DNA of 64,000 bases, taken from contig NZ_AMXE01000010.1 of NCBI RefSeq assembly GCF_000310205.1, positions 1 through 64,000 of the forward strand, in the 5' to 3' direction. Under the pieces are notes generated by a model that saw only the letters and a program-made list of their open reading frames with translations, was not told where the DNA came from and did no database searches. Both the position numbers and the translations under genes were made by a program. Below, piece by piece: positions 41,365 through 52,149 of the stretch. Numbering within the stretch: the first letter of the stretch is position 1; each line of letters starts with the position of its first letter. The stretch is from Thauera linaloolentis 47Lol = DSM 12138. Lineage in GTDB: Bacteria; Pseudomonadota; Gammaproteobacteria; Burkholderiales; Rhodocyclaceae.

Positions 41365-41970
41365 ATGTCCCTGATTGCCCTGCTCCTCGGAGCCTATCTG
41401 CTCGGCTCGATTCCCTTCGCCATCGTCACCAGCAAGCTGTTCGGCCTGGAAGACCCCCGCCGCTACGGCTCGGGCAATCCGGGCGCAACCAATGTGCTGC
41501 GCAGCGGGAACAAGGGTGCGGCGGCGCTGACGCTGATCGGCGACTGCCTGAAAGGCTGGCTGGCCGTATGGGCAGCCAGCCGGCTCGGCTTCAGCCCGCT
41601 GGAGGCTTCGCTTGCGGGCCTGGCGGCCTTTCTGGGCCACGTCTTCACCGTCTTCCTGCGCTTCAACGGCGGCAAGGGTGTCGCAACTGCGCTCGGCGTG
41701 CTTGCCAGCGTGGACGGCCAGGTCGCAATCCTGTGCGCATTGGTCTGGCTGGCCGTGGCCTTCACCTCCCGCTACTCGTCGGCCGCGGCCTTGTCCGCGG
41801 CGGCGGCGGCCCCCGTTGCCGGGCTGATTTTCCTGGGGCCGCAGCCGAGCGTGCTGGTATTGGCGGCCATGGCCGGGGTGCTGATCTGGCGCCATGCCGC
41901 CAACATCCGGCGCCTGTTGGCAGGCACCGAAGGCCGGATCGGTGGCAGCAAGAAACCGAAGGCGGACTGA
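41365..41970 (+). CDS. plsY: Acyl-phosphate:glycerol-3-phosphate acyltransferase
   Basis: PlsY makes lysophosphatidic acid from acyl-phosphate and glycerol-3-phosphate at the inner membrane. The 201-residue protein has multiple membrane helices and the three signature motifs: GSIPFA near the N-terminus, GSGNPGATNVLR, and FNGGKGVATALG. It faces folB divergently and tsaD convergently (26 bp gap). Confidence 0.95.
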   Translation: MSLIALLLGAYLLGSIPFAIVTSKLFGLEDPRRYGSGNPGATNVLRSGNKGAAALTLIGDCLKGWLAVWAASRLGFSPLEASLAGLAAFLGHVFTVFLRFNGGKGVATALGVLASVDGQVAILCALVWLAVAFTSRYSSAAALSAAAAAPVAGLIFLGPQPSVLVLAAMAGVLIWRHAANIRRLLAGTEGRIGGSKKPKAD

Positions 41971-41996
41971 CCCCCCTGGCCGGGGGGGGCCGAGGG

Positions 41997-43031
41997 TCAG
42001 GCAGTTGCCCGCTGCGGCGGTCGCAGTTCGGCGAGCGGCCAGCGCGGCCGGATCCGCACCGCGGGTTCGCCGCCGGCTTCGTCCCCGGCGGCAAGACGCA
42101 TCGCGCCGGCAAACGCGATCATGGCGCCGTTGTCGGTGCATAGTGCCGGCTCCGGATAATGGACACGCCCACCCCGTTTTTGCAGCGCGGCATCCAGCAC
42201 CGCCCGCAGATGCAGGTTGGCACCGACCCCGCCCGCCACGACGAGCGTCCTCAGCCCGGTTTTCTTCAGCGCAGCCAGCGCCTTTGCGCACAGCACCTCG
42301 ACCACCGCCTGCTGGAACTCGGCGGCGAGGTCAGCCATGCGCGCGGGCTCCCAATCGGAGCCGGACACGACGTTGAGCACCGCGGTCTTCAAGCCGCTGA
42401 AACTGAAATCCAGATCGCCCGAATGCAGCATCGGCCGCGGCAGGCGGAAGCGCCCGGCGACACCCCTGGCCGCGAGCTGAGCGAGCTGGGGCCCGCCCGG
42501 GTAGCCGAGGCCGAGCAGTTTCGCGGTCTTGTCGAAGGCCTCCCCCGCCGCGTCATCGACGGATTCGCCCAGCAACGCGTAATCCCCCACGCCGCGCACC
42601 CGCATCAATTGCGTGTGCCCACCGGACACCAGCAGCGCAACGAAGGGAAACCGCGGCGGATCGGCCGACAGCAGCGGCGATAGCAGATGGCCTTCGAGAT
42701 GGTGGACCGGCAGGGCTGGAATGCCGCGTGCCAGCGCGAAGGACTCGGCCACGCTGGCCCCGACGAGCAGGGCACCCGCCAGCCCCGGACCCGCGGTATA
42801 GGCCACGGCATCGAGGTCGCGGGCTTCCAGCCCCGCAGCCGCCAGGGCCTGCTTCAGGAGCACCGGCAGGCGGCGGATGTGGTCGCGCGAGGCGAGTTCG
42901 GGCACCACGCCGCCGTAGGCCGCATGGAGATCGATCTGTGAATGAAGGCAATGCGCCAGCAGCCCGGCTTCGGTGTCATACACCGCGACGCCGGTTTCGT
43001 CGCACGAGCTTTCGATCCCCAGCACTTTCAT
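41997..43031 (-). CDS. tsaD: tRNA N6-adenosine threonylcarbamoyltransferase
   Basis: TsaD, with TsaB/E, transfers threonylcarbamoyl to A37 of ANN-decoding tRNAs. The 344 residues show the iron-binding HHLEGH (His111, His115), [15 protein letters not shown], and [10 protein letters not shown] of the ASKHA ATP site. The start at MKVLGIESS is fixed by the family N-terminus. It is divergent from rpsU, the order found in many Proteobacteria. Confidence 0.96.
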   Translation of the reverse strand: MKVLGIESSCDETGVAVYDTEAGLLAHCLHSQIDLHAAYGGVVPELASRDHIRRLPVLLKQALAAAGLEARDLDAVAYTAGPGLAGALLVGASVAESFALARGIPALPVHHLEGHLLSPLLSADPPRFPFVALLVSGGHTQLMRVRGVGDYALLGESVDDAAGEAFDKTAKLLGLGYPGGPQLAQLAARGVAGRFRLPRPMLHSGDLDFSFSGLKTAVLNVVSGSDWEPARMADLAAEFQQAVVEVLCAKALAALKKTGLRTLVVAGGVGANLHLRAVLDAALQKRGGRVHYPEPALCTDNGAMIAFAGAMRLAAGDEAGGEPAVRIRPRWPLAELRPPQRATA

Positions 43032-43098
43032 GACTTGCATCCATTTGATTCGGTGCGGCATTCTAATCCCCAAAGCCGATTTTCCGTGCATCTGGCAC

Positions 43099-43127
43099 TT
43101 GCCATCGACTCGGACGTGGTTTATATT
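43099..43127 (+). promoter_or_regulatory. Sigma70 promoter of the rpsU-dnaG-rpoD operon
   Basis: TTGCCA (43099-43104), a 17-bp spacer, then TATATT (43122-43127), 41 bp upstream of rpsU. Good match and spacing for the main promoter of the macromolecular synthesis operon. Confidence 0.75.
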
Positions 43128-43167
43128 CGCGGTCTTTCTGCCCACCAGACACCCAAGGAAGTCCGCA

Positions 43168-43380
43168 ATGCCCGGTATCCGCGTCAAGGAAAACGAGCCG
43201 TTTGAGGTTGCGATCCGCCGCTTCAAGCGCACCATCGAAAAGACCGGTGTGCTGACCGAGCTGCGCTCGCGTGAGTTCTACGAGAAGCCCACCGCCGAGC
43301 GCAAGCGCAAGCTGGCCGCCGCAGTGAAGCGCAACCACAAGCGCCTGCGCAGCCAGACCCTGCCGCCGAAGCTGTACTGA
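43168..43380 (+). CDS. rpsU: Ribosomal protein bS21
   Basis: A 70-residue small-subunit protein needed for initiation; basic throughout, with [21 protein letters not shown] at the start, of the standard length. AAGGAA lies 8 bp upstream of ATG. First gene of the macromolecular synthesis operon. In many betaproteobacteria a yqeY gene separates rpsU from dnaG; here it is absent. Confidence 0.96.
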   Translation: MPGIRVKENEPFEVAIRRFKRTIEKTGVLTELRSREFYEKPTAERKRKLAAAVKRNHKRLRSQTLPPKLY

Positions 43381-43412
43381 TTCTCTCCGCACCCGGTATT
43401 TCCGGCTGCCCG

Positions 43413-43458
43413 CACGCCGGGCGAAGGCCAAATGGCCTTCGCCCGGCGTGATGCTTTT
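43413..43458 (+). terminator. Internal terminator/attenuator between rpsU and dnaG
   Basis: A perfect 17-bp stem (43413-43429 with 43434-43450), loop AAAT, then ATGC and TTTTT. E. coli also has a terminator at this place that lowers dnaG and rpoD relative to rpsU by partial readthrough; the same role is inferred. The 3' arm and T-run lie within open sequence upstream of the dnaG start. Confidence 0.85.
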
Positions 43459-43530
43459 TCCGTCGATGCACTCCACACGCGAAAAAGCAGCACATTTGTC
43501 CGGGCTACGAGCCTCGATCCGCTGCGCACG

Positions 43531-45384
43531 ATGATCCCTCAGTCCTTCGTTCAGGAACTGTTGTCGCGCGTCGACATCGTCGACGTCATCGAACGCTTCA
43601 TACCGCTGAAGAAGAGCGGGGCGAACTACTTCGCCTGCTGCCCTTTCCACGGCGAGAAGTCCGCCTCTTTCTCGGTCAGCCCTTCCAAGCAGTTCTATCA
43701 CTGCTTCGGCTGCGGGGTTCATGGCAGTGCGCTCGGCTTCCTGATGGAATACAGCGGACTCGGCTTCGTCGATGCCGTCAAGGAACTCGCCGGGCAAGTC
43801 GGCCTGCAGGTGCCCGACGATGGCCGCAGCGCCAACCCGCAGGACGACACCAGCGAACGCCTCCACGAGGTGATGGGCCTCGCGGCGCGCTTTTATCGCG
43901 AGCAGCTCAAGCCCTCGCGCCGCGCCATCGATTACCTGAAGCGCCGCGGCCTGTCCGGCGAGATCGCCGCACGCTTCGGCCTGGGCTACGCGCCTGATGA
44001 GTGGCAGGCCCTGCAGAAGATCTTTCCCGACTACCAGGCGAAGACGCTGGCCGACGCCGGGCTCGTCATCGACAACGATCAGGGGCGACGCTACGACCGC
44101 TTCCGCGATCGCATCGTCTTCCCGATTCATGATCGCCGCGGCCGCATCATCGCCTTCGGCGGCCGGATACTGGACAAGGGCGAACCGAAGTACCTGAATT
44201 CGCCCGAGACGCCGCTGTTCGAGAAAGGGCGCGAACTCTATGGCCTCTACCTGGCGCAGAAACCGATCCGCGACGAAGGCTGCGCCATCGTCGTCGAGGG
44301 CTACATGGACGTCGTCGCGCTGGCGCAGTTCGGCATTTCCAACGCCGTCGCCACACTCGGCACGGCCACGACGCCGCAACACGTCCACACGCTGCTGCGC
44401 CAGACCGACCGCATCGTGTTCTGTTTCGACGGCGACGCAGCCGGCCGCCGCGCCGCCTGGCGAGCCCTCGAGAACGCACTTGAATCGCTGCGCGACGACG
44501 CGACCCTGGCCTTCCTGTTCCTGCCGGCCGAGCATGACCCCGACTCCTTCGTGCGCGCCGAAGGCACCGAGGCATTTCGCAAGGCGGCAGGCAACGCCAA
44601 GCCCTTGGCACGCTTCCTCATCGAGGAGCTTCGCGGCCACCACGACATGGACGCCGCCGAAGGCCGCGCCGCATTCGTGCACGAAGCGGCACCGCTCGTC
44701 ACGCGCATCGCCGCCCCGCTGCTGCGCCTTCAGGTGATCAAGTCGGTGGCGGAAGAAAGCGGCTTGACACAGGCCGAAGTGGAGCACGCATTCGGCATCA
44801 TCGCCGCCAGCCCGAAGCACGCACGCCCGCGTGCACCGCAGCCGGAAACCGCCCTCGCAGGCGCCCCGCGCCCCGCCTTCAAGGGCAGGCAACAGCAGGT
44901 CGGCACCCGCTCCGGCACCCGTCCCTTCGGCAGGCGCAAGCCGCCCTCCACTGCCGGCACCTTGCTGCGGCTCGTCATGCAGCACCCGACCTGGGCCGCG
45001 CGCATGCCGGTCGACCTCGTGCCGTCGGACAGCCCCGAAGGCCTTGCCCTGATCGCCATCATCGACCTGCTGAGCCTGGGCGAGCCGGTCCCCGCCGGCG
45101 GCCTCGGTGCACTGATCGAACGCTTTCGCGACACTCCACACGGCGAGACACTTTCACGCGTCGCAGCGGAACTCGTCGACGCCGAATTCGACGAAAGCAT
45201 TGTCGAAACCCTGTTCGAGGACAGCCTGCGCAAGCTCCACGCCGACAGCCTCGCCGCCGAGATAGCCTCTTTGCTTCGGCATGACCGCGAGCACGGCCTC
45301 GACCCAAGCGGGCGCCACCGCCTGGCAGAACTGCTGCTGGAGAAGCGCGAGCTGGCAAATGCATCGAAAGTCTCGGATTTATAG
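43531..45384 (+). CDS. dnaG: DNA primase
   Basis: DnaG synthesises RNA primers at the fork. The 617 residues have the CHC2 zinc ligands Cys37, His40, Cys58 and Cys61, the TOPRIM domain with VVEGYMDVVAL and CFDGDAAGRRA, and a C-terminal DnaB-binding helical region (about 480-617). The start at MIPQSFVQELL matches the family; an upstream in-frame ATG at 43432 would lie within the terminator stem and is rejected. Confidence 0.95.
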   Translation: MIPQSFVQELLSRVDIVDVIERFIPLKKSGANYFACCPFHGEKSASFSVSPSKQFYHCFGCGVHGSALGFLMEYSGLGFVDAVKELAGQVGLQVPDDGRSANPQDDTSERLHEVMGLAARFYREQLKPSRRAIDYLKRRGLSGEIAARFGLGYAPDEWQALQKIFPDYQAKTLADAGLVIDNDQGRRYDRFRDRIVFPIHDRRGRIIAFGGRILDKGEPKYLNSPETPLFEKGRELYGLYLAQKPIRDEGCAIVVEGYMDVVALAQFGISNAVATLGTATTPQHVHTLLRQTDRIVFCFDGDAAGRRAAWRALENALESLRDDATLAFLFLPAEHDPDSFVRAEGTEAFRKAAGNAKPLARFLIEELRGHHDMDAAEGRAAFVHEAAPLVTRIAAPLLRLQVIKSVAEESGLTQAEVEHAFGIIAASPKHARPRAPQPETALAGAPRPAFKGRQQQVGTRSGTRPFGRRKPPSTAGTLLRLVMQHPTWAARMPVDLVPSDSPEGLALIAIIDLLSLGEPVPAGGLGALIERFRDTPHGETLSRVAAELVDAEFDESIVETLFEDSLRKLHADSLAAEIASLLRHDREHGLDPSGRHRLAELLLEKRELANASKVSDL

Positions 45385-45432
45385 TACAATTTACGGTTTC
45401 CCATTTTCTTACACCCTCACCTGAGGAGTGCT

Positions 45433-47433
<2,001 letters not shown>

Positions 47434-47442
47434 GAAGCCTTC

Positions 47443-47521
<79 letters not shown>

Positions 47522-47532
47522 AAAGCAGGAAG

Positions 47533-47563
47533 CCGCCAATTCGAAAGGATTGGCGGTTTTTTT
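47533..47563 (+). terminator. Terminator of rpoD/tRNA-Ile2
   Basis: An 8-bp stem CCGCCAAT/ATTGGCGG (47533-47540 with 47549-47556) followed by seven Ts. A clear intrinsic terminator 12 bp after the tRNA CCA. Confidence 0.93.
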
Positions 47564-47584
47564 CAGGCAGCCCGAACGGAAAGG

Positions 47585-47960
47585 AAAAGGAAGCACGCCT
47601 GCCGGGACTGCAGACGTGACGATGGGGACCGAAGTCCCCATCGGCTGTCTTGGGTTACAAGGCTTCAGCGGCCCCGGCAGTGCTTATGCAGCGACTGCGA
47701 AACGCTCATCGTTGGCGTTTGTGGTTTTGCGCGGATTACGTCCGTCGCCTCTCGGGTTGCCTGCGCACCTTTGCCCGCCCTGTCGAAACCAGTACACCCC
47801 CACCCAAACACACTAGCGACAGCATGAAATGCACTTGGGTGGAGGTGAGGGGAATCGAACCCCTGTCCAGAACGCCTCCGGGTTGCCGGAATTACAACCA
47901 TGGGCGCTATGGTACGCAGACAGGCGGCGGCATTCAATAGCCCCGACCTGCCCTGTCCCG
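47585..47960 (-). ncRNA. ssrA: Circularly permuted (two-piece) tmRNA
   Basis: On the minus strand the acceptor piece comes first (about 47960-47841): T arm AGGGG-TTCGATT-CCCCT, acceptor strand CACCTCC (47847-47841) and A47840. After a 38-nt spacer (47839-47802) the coding piece starts GGGGGTG (47801-47795), then TACTGGTTTCGACAGGG and the tag. The acceptor strands pair across the two pieces, as does an 8-bp P2 helix (47762-47769 with 47911-47918). CCA is not encoded (CCC instead). A C(UUCG)G hairpin (47621-47642) and a closing helix (47673-47685 with 47591-47606) lie in the coding piece. Outer ends are approximate. tmRNA rescues stalled ribosomes. Confidence 0.92.
47684..47716 (-). CDS. tmRNA proteolysis tag reading frame (ANDERFAVAA)
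   Basis: The frame GCC AAC GAT GAG CGT TTC GCA GTC GCT GCA TAA encodes ANDERFAVAA. It starts at a GCC resume codon and ends with the AVAA tail recognised by ClpXP-type proteases, close to the betaproteobacterial ANDERFALAA type. It is decoded only during trans-translation and has no independent start. Confidence 0.92.
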   Translation of the reverse strand, partial: ANDERFAVAA

Positions 47961-48074
47961 ACAATTTGTAAGCGGGTCTGTCGCTTTCTGCCCCGCTTAA
48001 GCAAAGCCCGGGGCTGGGCCGAAGGGGCGACTCGGGTGATAATGTCGGACTGCCGATTTAACGGACCGTATGCA

Positions 48075-49319
48075 ATGAAGTGTGTTGACGACTTTCGCCT
48101 GAAGCTGGGATCCCGGGAACTGGTGCCGATCATGGTGGGCGGCATGGGTGTCGATATCTCGACCGCAGATCTCGCCCTCGAGGTAGCCCGCCTGGGCGGC
48201 GTCGGCCACATCTCGGATGCGATGCTGCCAACGGTTTCCGACCGCCGCTACAACACGAAGTACGTCAAGAACAAACTCCAGCAGTACAAGTTCAACGTCG
48301 CCAATTCCGACAAATCCGTCGTGCAGTTCGATCTGGGCCTGATCGCCGAAGCCACTGCAACCCATGTCAGCCGGACGATGGAGCGCAAGCGCGGGACAGG
48401 CGAGATCTTCATCAACTGCATGGAGAAGCTGACCATGAACGCCCCGAAGGACACGCTTCGGGCGCGCTTGCGCGCAGCGATGGATAACGGCATCGACGGC
48501 GTGACGCTGGCGGCCGGCCTGCACCTGGGGTCCTTCGCGCTGATCGAGGACCATCCGCGCTTTCACGACGTCAAGCTCGGCATCATCGTCAGTTCGCTGC
48601 GCGCGCTGCAGCTGTTTCTCAAGAAAAGCGCCCGCACCGGCCGCATGCCCGACTACGTCGTGGTCGAAGGCCCGCTCGCCGGCGGCCACCTCGGCTTCGG
48701 CCTCGACTGGGCGCAGTACGATCTCGCCACCATCCTCGTCGAGATCCGCGACTGGCTGAAGGAGCAGCAGCTCGACATCCCGCTGATTCCCGCCGGCGGC
48801 ATCTTCACCGGCACCGACGCGGTGAATTTCCTCGAAATGGGTGCGGCGGCCGTGCAGGTCGCGACGCGCTTCACCGTGACCCAGGAATGCGGCCTGCCGG
48901 AAGACGTCCAGCAGCATTACTTCAAGGCCAGCGAGGACGAGATCGAGGTCAACCAGATATCTCCCACCGGCTACCCGATGCGCATGCTCAAGAGCAGCCC
49001 GGCGATCGGCAACGGCATCCGCCCCAATTGCGAGGCCTACGGCTACCTGCTCGACTCCACCGGCAACTGTCAGTACATCGAGGCCTACAACCGCGAAATC
49101 GCCGCCCATCCGGAGGCGAAGAAGATCCGGGTCTTCGACAAGACCTGTCTATGCACGCACATGCGCAATTTCGACTGCTGGACGTGCGGCCACTACACCT
49201 ATCGGCTCAAGGACACGACGGTGCGCGAGGAAGACGGCGGCTACCGCATCCTGTCTGCCGAACACGTCTTCCAGGATTACCAGTTCAGCACCGGCAACAG
49301 GATCGCGCTGCCCGCCTGA
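48075..49319 (+). CDS. Nitronate monooxygenase-like flavin oxidoreductase
   Basis: A 414-residue FMN-binding TIM-barrel of the 2-nitropropane dioxygenase/nitronate monooxygenase family: VPIMVGGMGVDIS near the N-terminus, GPLAGGHLGFG (about 200-210) and the phosphate-binding IPAGGIFTG plus MGAAAVQVATRF. The C-terminal extension has Cys358, Cys360, Cys368 and Cys371 (CxC-x7-CxxC), suggesting a metal or Fe-S site. Substrate unknown. ATG 48075 is chosen; ATG 48042 is an alternative. Divergent from ssrA, with the two 5' ends close together. Confidence 0.82.
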   Translation: MKCVDDFRLKLGSRELVPIMVGGMGVDISTADLALEVARLGGVGHISDAMLPTVSDRRYNTKYVKNKLQQYKFNVANSDKSVVQFDLGLIAEATATHVSRTMERKRGTGEIFINCMEKLTMNAPKDTLRARLRAAMDNGIDGVTLAAGLHLGSFALIEDHPRFHDVKLGIIVSSLRALQLFLKKSARTGRMPDYVVVEGPLAGGHLGFGLDWAQYDLATILVEIRDWLKEQQLDIPLIPAGGIFTGTDAVNFLEMGAAAVQVATRFTVTQECGLPEDVQQHYFKASEDEIEVNQISPTGYPMRMLKSSPAIGNGIRPNCEAYGYLLDSTGNCQYIEAYNREIAAHPEAKKIRVFDKTCLCTHMRNFDCWTCGHYTYRLKDTTVREEDGGYRILSAEHVFQDYQFSTGNRIALPA

Positions 49320-49373
49320 TCCTCTCGCCGGCATGGCAGCCGGACCGAAGCGGCTGCCATGCCGGCGCGCCGC

Positions 49374-49763
49374 TCAACAGGCCTTGCCTTCGATCAGCTC
49401 GACCTTGTAGCCATCCGGGTCCTCCACGAAGGCAATGACCGTCGTGCCGTGCTTCATCGGCCCCGCCTCGCGTACCACCTTGCCACCACGGGCACGGATT
49501 TCGTCACAGGCCTTCTTCGCATCCGGAACCTCCAGCGCGATGTGGCCATAGGCCGTCCCCTGTTCGTAGCTGTCCACGCCCCAGTTATAGGTCAGTTCGA
49601 GCACGGCGCCATCCTTCTCGTCCTGGTAGCCGACGAAGGCGAGGGTGAACTTTCCGTCCGGATATTCGTGCTTGCGCAGCAGGCGCATTCCGAGCACTTC
49701 GGTATAGAAAGCGATGGAGCGGTCGAGGTTGCCGACGCGCAGCATGGTATGCAGCATTCTCAT
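49374..49763 (-). CDS. gloA: Lactoylglutathione lyase (glyoxalase I)
   Basis: GloA isomerises the methylglyoxal-glutathione hemithioacetal to S-lactoylglutathione. The 129 residues have metal ligands His5, Glu56, His74 and Glu122 at the same numbering as the E. coli Ni-dependent enzyme. Last in a run of minus-strand genes (ffh, EI24, CinA-like, peptidase-like, gloA), 65 bp from its upstream neighbour. Confidence 0.96.
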   Translation of the reverse strand: MRMLHTMLRVGNLDRSIAFYTEVLGMRLLRKHEYPDGKFTLAFVGYQDEKDGAVLELTYNWGVDSYEQGTAYGHIALEVPDAKKACDEIRARGGKVVREAGPMKHGTTVIAFVEDPDGYKVELIEGKAC

Positions 49764-49828
49764 GTTCAGTCTTCCTTCAATGTTGGATTCGCCGGATCCA
49801 GCGAATCCTGACCATCCACAGAGGCCCT

Positions 49829-50608
49829 TCAGCCTTCGTCGATCGTACCGGCATGCGCCGCGCCGCTGCCACCGATCACCGGCAGAGCCGCCGCAGCCTC
49901 GCGCAAACGCGCTCGCCTATTGCGCCAGTCGGGGCAGACGGATTCAACCACGGCCCAGAAGCGGGGCGAGTGGTTCATCTCCCGCAGATGCGCGACCTCA
50001 TGCGCGACCACGTAGTCGATGAGTTCGGGCGGCAGATGCACCAGCCGCCAGTGCAGGCGAATCCCCGACAGGCTGCTGCAACTGCCCCAGCGCGTGCGCG
50101 CGTTCGACAGCCGCACCGGCGGCAGCGGCAACGCCAGGCGTTGGCAATATTCCTCGACACGCCCCCGATACCATGCCAGCGCGCGGGCCTGCAATGCACG
50201 ATGCAAGGCGCGCACCGCATCGACCTGCCCGGGGAGGTGGAGTTCCTCCATCCCATCGCCCCCCATCCGCCATTGCGTGCGGCGCACACTGCCGATGCGC
50301 AACCTCAGGGAGCGGCCGAAAAAGGCCAGCTCACAGCCATCCACCGGCATCATGACCGGCGCGACGGAAGGCACCCGCGCGCGCGCCAGCCGATCGAGCA
50401 ACCACGCACCATGGCCGCGCACGAAGTCCTCGACTTCGGCCAAGGGGGCACGCAGGGGAACCGATACCCGCGCACCACGGTGATCGACCTGCAGCGCAAA
50501 GGAGCGCCGCGCCGAACGCCGCAGCGTCAGATGAACGCATTGTCCGCCGATGTCGATATCGTGCGGCTCTTCACTAGCCACAGCGGGCCGCGCGCACAAG
50601 CGCTTCAA
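49829..50608 (-). CDS. YgjP/SprT-type zinc metallopeptidase-like protein
   Basis: A DUF45/M48-like protein of about 259 residues with [11 protein letters not shown]: His203, Glu204, His207 and a third ligand His213. The RTRWGSCS segment and [18 protein letters not shown] precede it, as in YgjP. A TTG at 50608 overlaps the upstream stop as TTGA and has AAGG upstream; GTG 50581 is an alternative start. Biological substrate unknown. Confidence 0.82.
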   Translation of the reverse strand: MKRLCARPAVASEEPHDIDIGGQCVHLTLRRSARRSFALQVDHRGARVSVPLRAPLAEVEDFVRGHGAWLLDRLARARVPSVAPVMMPVDGCELAFFGRSLRLRIGSVRRTQWRMGGDGMEELHLPGQVDAVRALHRALQARALAWYRGRVEEYCQRLALPLPPVRLSNARTRWGSCSSLSGIRLHWRLVHLPPELIDYVVAHEVAHLREMNHSPRFWAVVESVCPDWRNRRARLREAAAALPVIGGSGAAHAGTIDEG

Positions 50609-51354
50609 GCCTTGTCCTGCCACTCCAACCCACGCGCATCCATGTCGGCCTTGATCAGGGCCATCGCCGCCGCCACGCGTTCCGCCGGACCTTTCATGCC
50701 CAGTTCGAGCGAACGGCGCTGCCCTTCCGCCGCCAGCGTAGGCAGGCTGAACAGGGTGGCATCGGGAAACTTGCCGGTGATCTGCCGCATCAAGCCGATC
50801 AACTGCCCCTCGTAGGCATCCCAGACGGTGATGGCCTGCTCGACGTAATCCTCGGCATGGTGCAGATGGGCATACTTCGTATCGAGCACCCATTCGACCA
50901 TCGGCCAGGCCATGACCGGAAAGCCCGGCGTGAAATAGTGCTGGCGGATGGAAAAACCCGGAATGCGGTTGTAGGGGTTGGGGATGATCTCGCTGCCACG
51001 TGGATAGACCCCCATCTGCAGACGCTCGGGCGTGATCTCGTCGCCGAAACGGACACGGATCTCCGCCTCGGCTTCAGGGTGCAGGGCGAGTTCCAGCCCA
51101 AGTGCCGCGCCCGCAGCCTCGCGCGTACGGTCGTCGGGCGTGGCGCCGATGCCCCCAAAACTGAAAACGACGTCGCCGCTGGCGAAGGTCTGGCTCAAGG
51201 TCTCGGTGAGGCGTTCGAAATCGTCGCTGCAGTAGCGTGCCCACGACAGCTTGAGGCCGCGCGCGCCAAGCAACTCGATCAGTCTGGCCAGATGCTTGTC
51301 GCTGCGACGTCCGGACAGGATCTCGTCGCCGATGATCAGGGCCCCGAAGTTCAT
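50605..51354 (-). CDS. CinA N-terminal (MoaB/Mog-like) domain protein
   Basis: A 249-residue protein with the molybdopterin-binding-like fold of CinA (GALIIGDEILSGRRSDKH, FGGIGATPDDRTREA), without the C-terminal nicotinamide-nucleotide amidase domain. CinA N-domains of this kind act as ADP-ribose pyrophosphatases in some bacteria. It overlaps the EI24 gene by four bases and the peptidase-like gene by TTGA, indicating coupled translation. Confidence 0.88.
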   Translation of the reverse strand: MNFGALIIGDEILSGRRSDKHLARLIELLGARGLKLSWARYCSDDFERLTETLSQTFASGDVVFSFGGIGATPDDRTREAAGAALGLELALHPEAEAEIRVRFGDEITPERLQMGVYPRGSEIIPNPYNRIPGFSIRQHYFTPGFPVMAWPMVEWVLDTKYAHLHHAEDYVEQAITVWDAYEGQLIGLMRQITGKFPDATLFSLPTLAAEGQRRSLELGMKGPAERVAAAMALIKADMDARGLEWQDKA

Positions 51355-52127
51355 GGCATGGCCTGTGGCAGGTTGGAAGGCTCCGCATCGAGCAGCGTCA
51401 CGCCACGCGCATGGCGATCCTGGCGCAGGCGATCGAGCAGGTAGTGGACGAAGGCCAGGCCGGCATAGGCCGGCGCGACGAGATTGACCACCGGCACATA
51501 GGCAAGCAAGGCACAGCCCCCGCCCAGCAGCAGCATCTGCGGCCGCCAGTCGCGGCGAAGGCGATTCAGTTCCTCGCCATCGGCATGCAGCATCAGGGCG
51601 TCATAGCCGAAGGCGCGCTGGTTGAGCCATCCCGTCAGGAAGACGGAAGCCAGCAAACCCACCCCCGGAATCAGCCAGAAGGGCAGCGACACGATCAGCG
51701 CGGCGAGGAAAAGCACACCAGCGACAATCGAATTCCACGCACTGCCGAGGTTCGAACCGCCCCTCCTTTGCTCGATATCGGCGTAATCGCGACGGCCGAC
51801 GCGTTCCAGCATCAAGGGAAGGGCGATCGCTGCGACGATCAGGGCCGCCGTCACGTAGACCAGGGGGACGAAGGCCAGGGCCACCGCGATCTTGATCAAC
51901 ACCAGGGTCACGGCCGCCGCCGCGTCGGACGCCGAAACCCAGCTCCCGACGAAACTCCACCCGCCCACCCAGGCGAAGATCCAGTCCGTCACGGGCACCC
52001 AGGCAAGCACCGCGACCACCGTCCACACCAGCATCGATACCAACCCCGGCCACAGCAGGTGCCAGAAGATGTTGCGCTGGAACAGGCTGCGGGTGGCGCG
52101 GCCGAAAGCGATCAGGATGTCCTTCAT
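51351..52127 (-). CDS. EI24/CysZ-like integral membrane protein
   Basis: A 258-residue protein with about five to six hydrophobic helices and the EI24 domain, resembling CysZ. In enterics CysZ imports sulfate, but no cysteine-biosynthesis gene adjoins here, so sulfate transport is only a possibility. It starts 22 bp after ffh and overlaps the CinA-like gene by four bases. Confidence 0.83.
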   Translation of the reverse strand: MKDILIAFGRATRSLFQRNIFWHLLWPGLVSMLVWTVVAVLAWVPVTDWIFAWVGGWSFVGSWVSASDAAAAVTLVLIKIAVALAFVPLVYVTAALIVAAIALPLMLERVGRRDYADIEQRRGGSNLGSAWNSIVAGVLFLAALIVSLPFWLIPGVGLLASVFLTGWLNQRAFGYDALMLHADGEELNRLRRDWRPQMLLLGGGCALLAYVPVVNLVAPAYAGLAFVHYLLDRLRQDRHARGVTLLDAEPSNLPQAMP

Positions 52128-52149
52128 GTATCCCCCGTGCCAGACGTGT

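Noticed and set aside
47585-47960. Conventional one-piece tmRNA
   Set aside because: The T arm lies upstream, not downstream, of the tag on the same strand, and no second T arm follows the tag.
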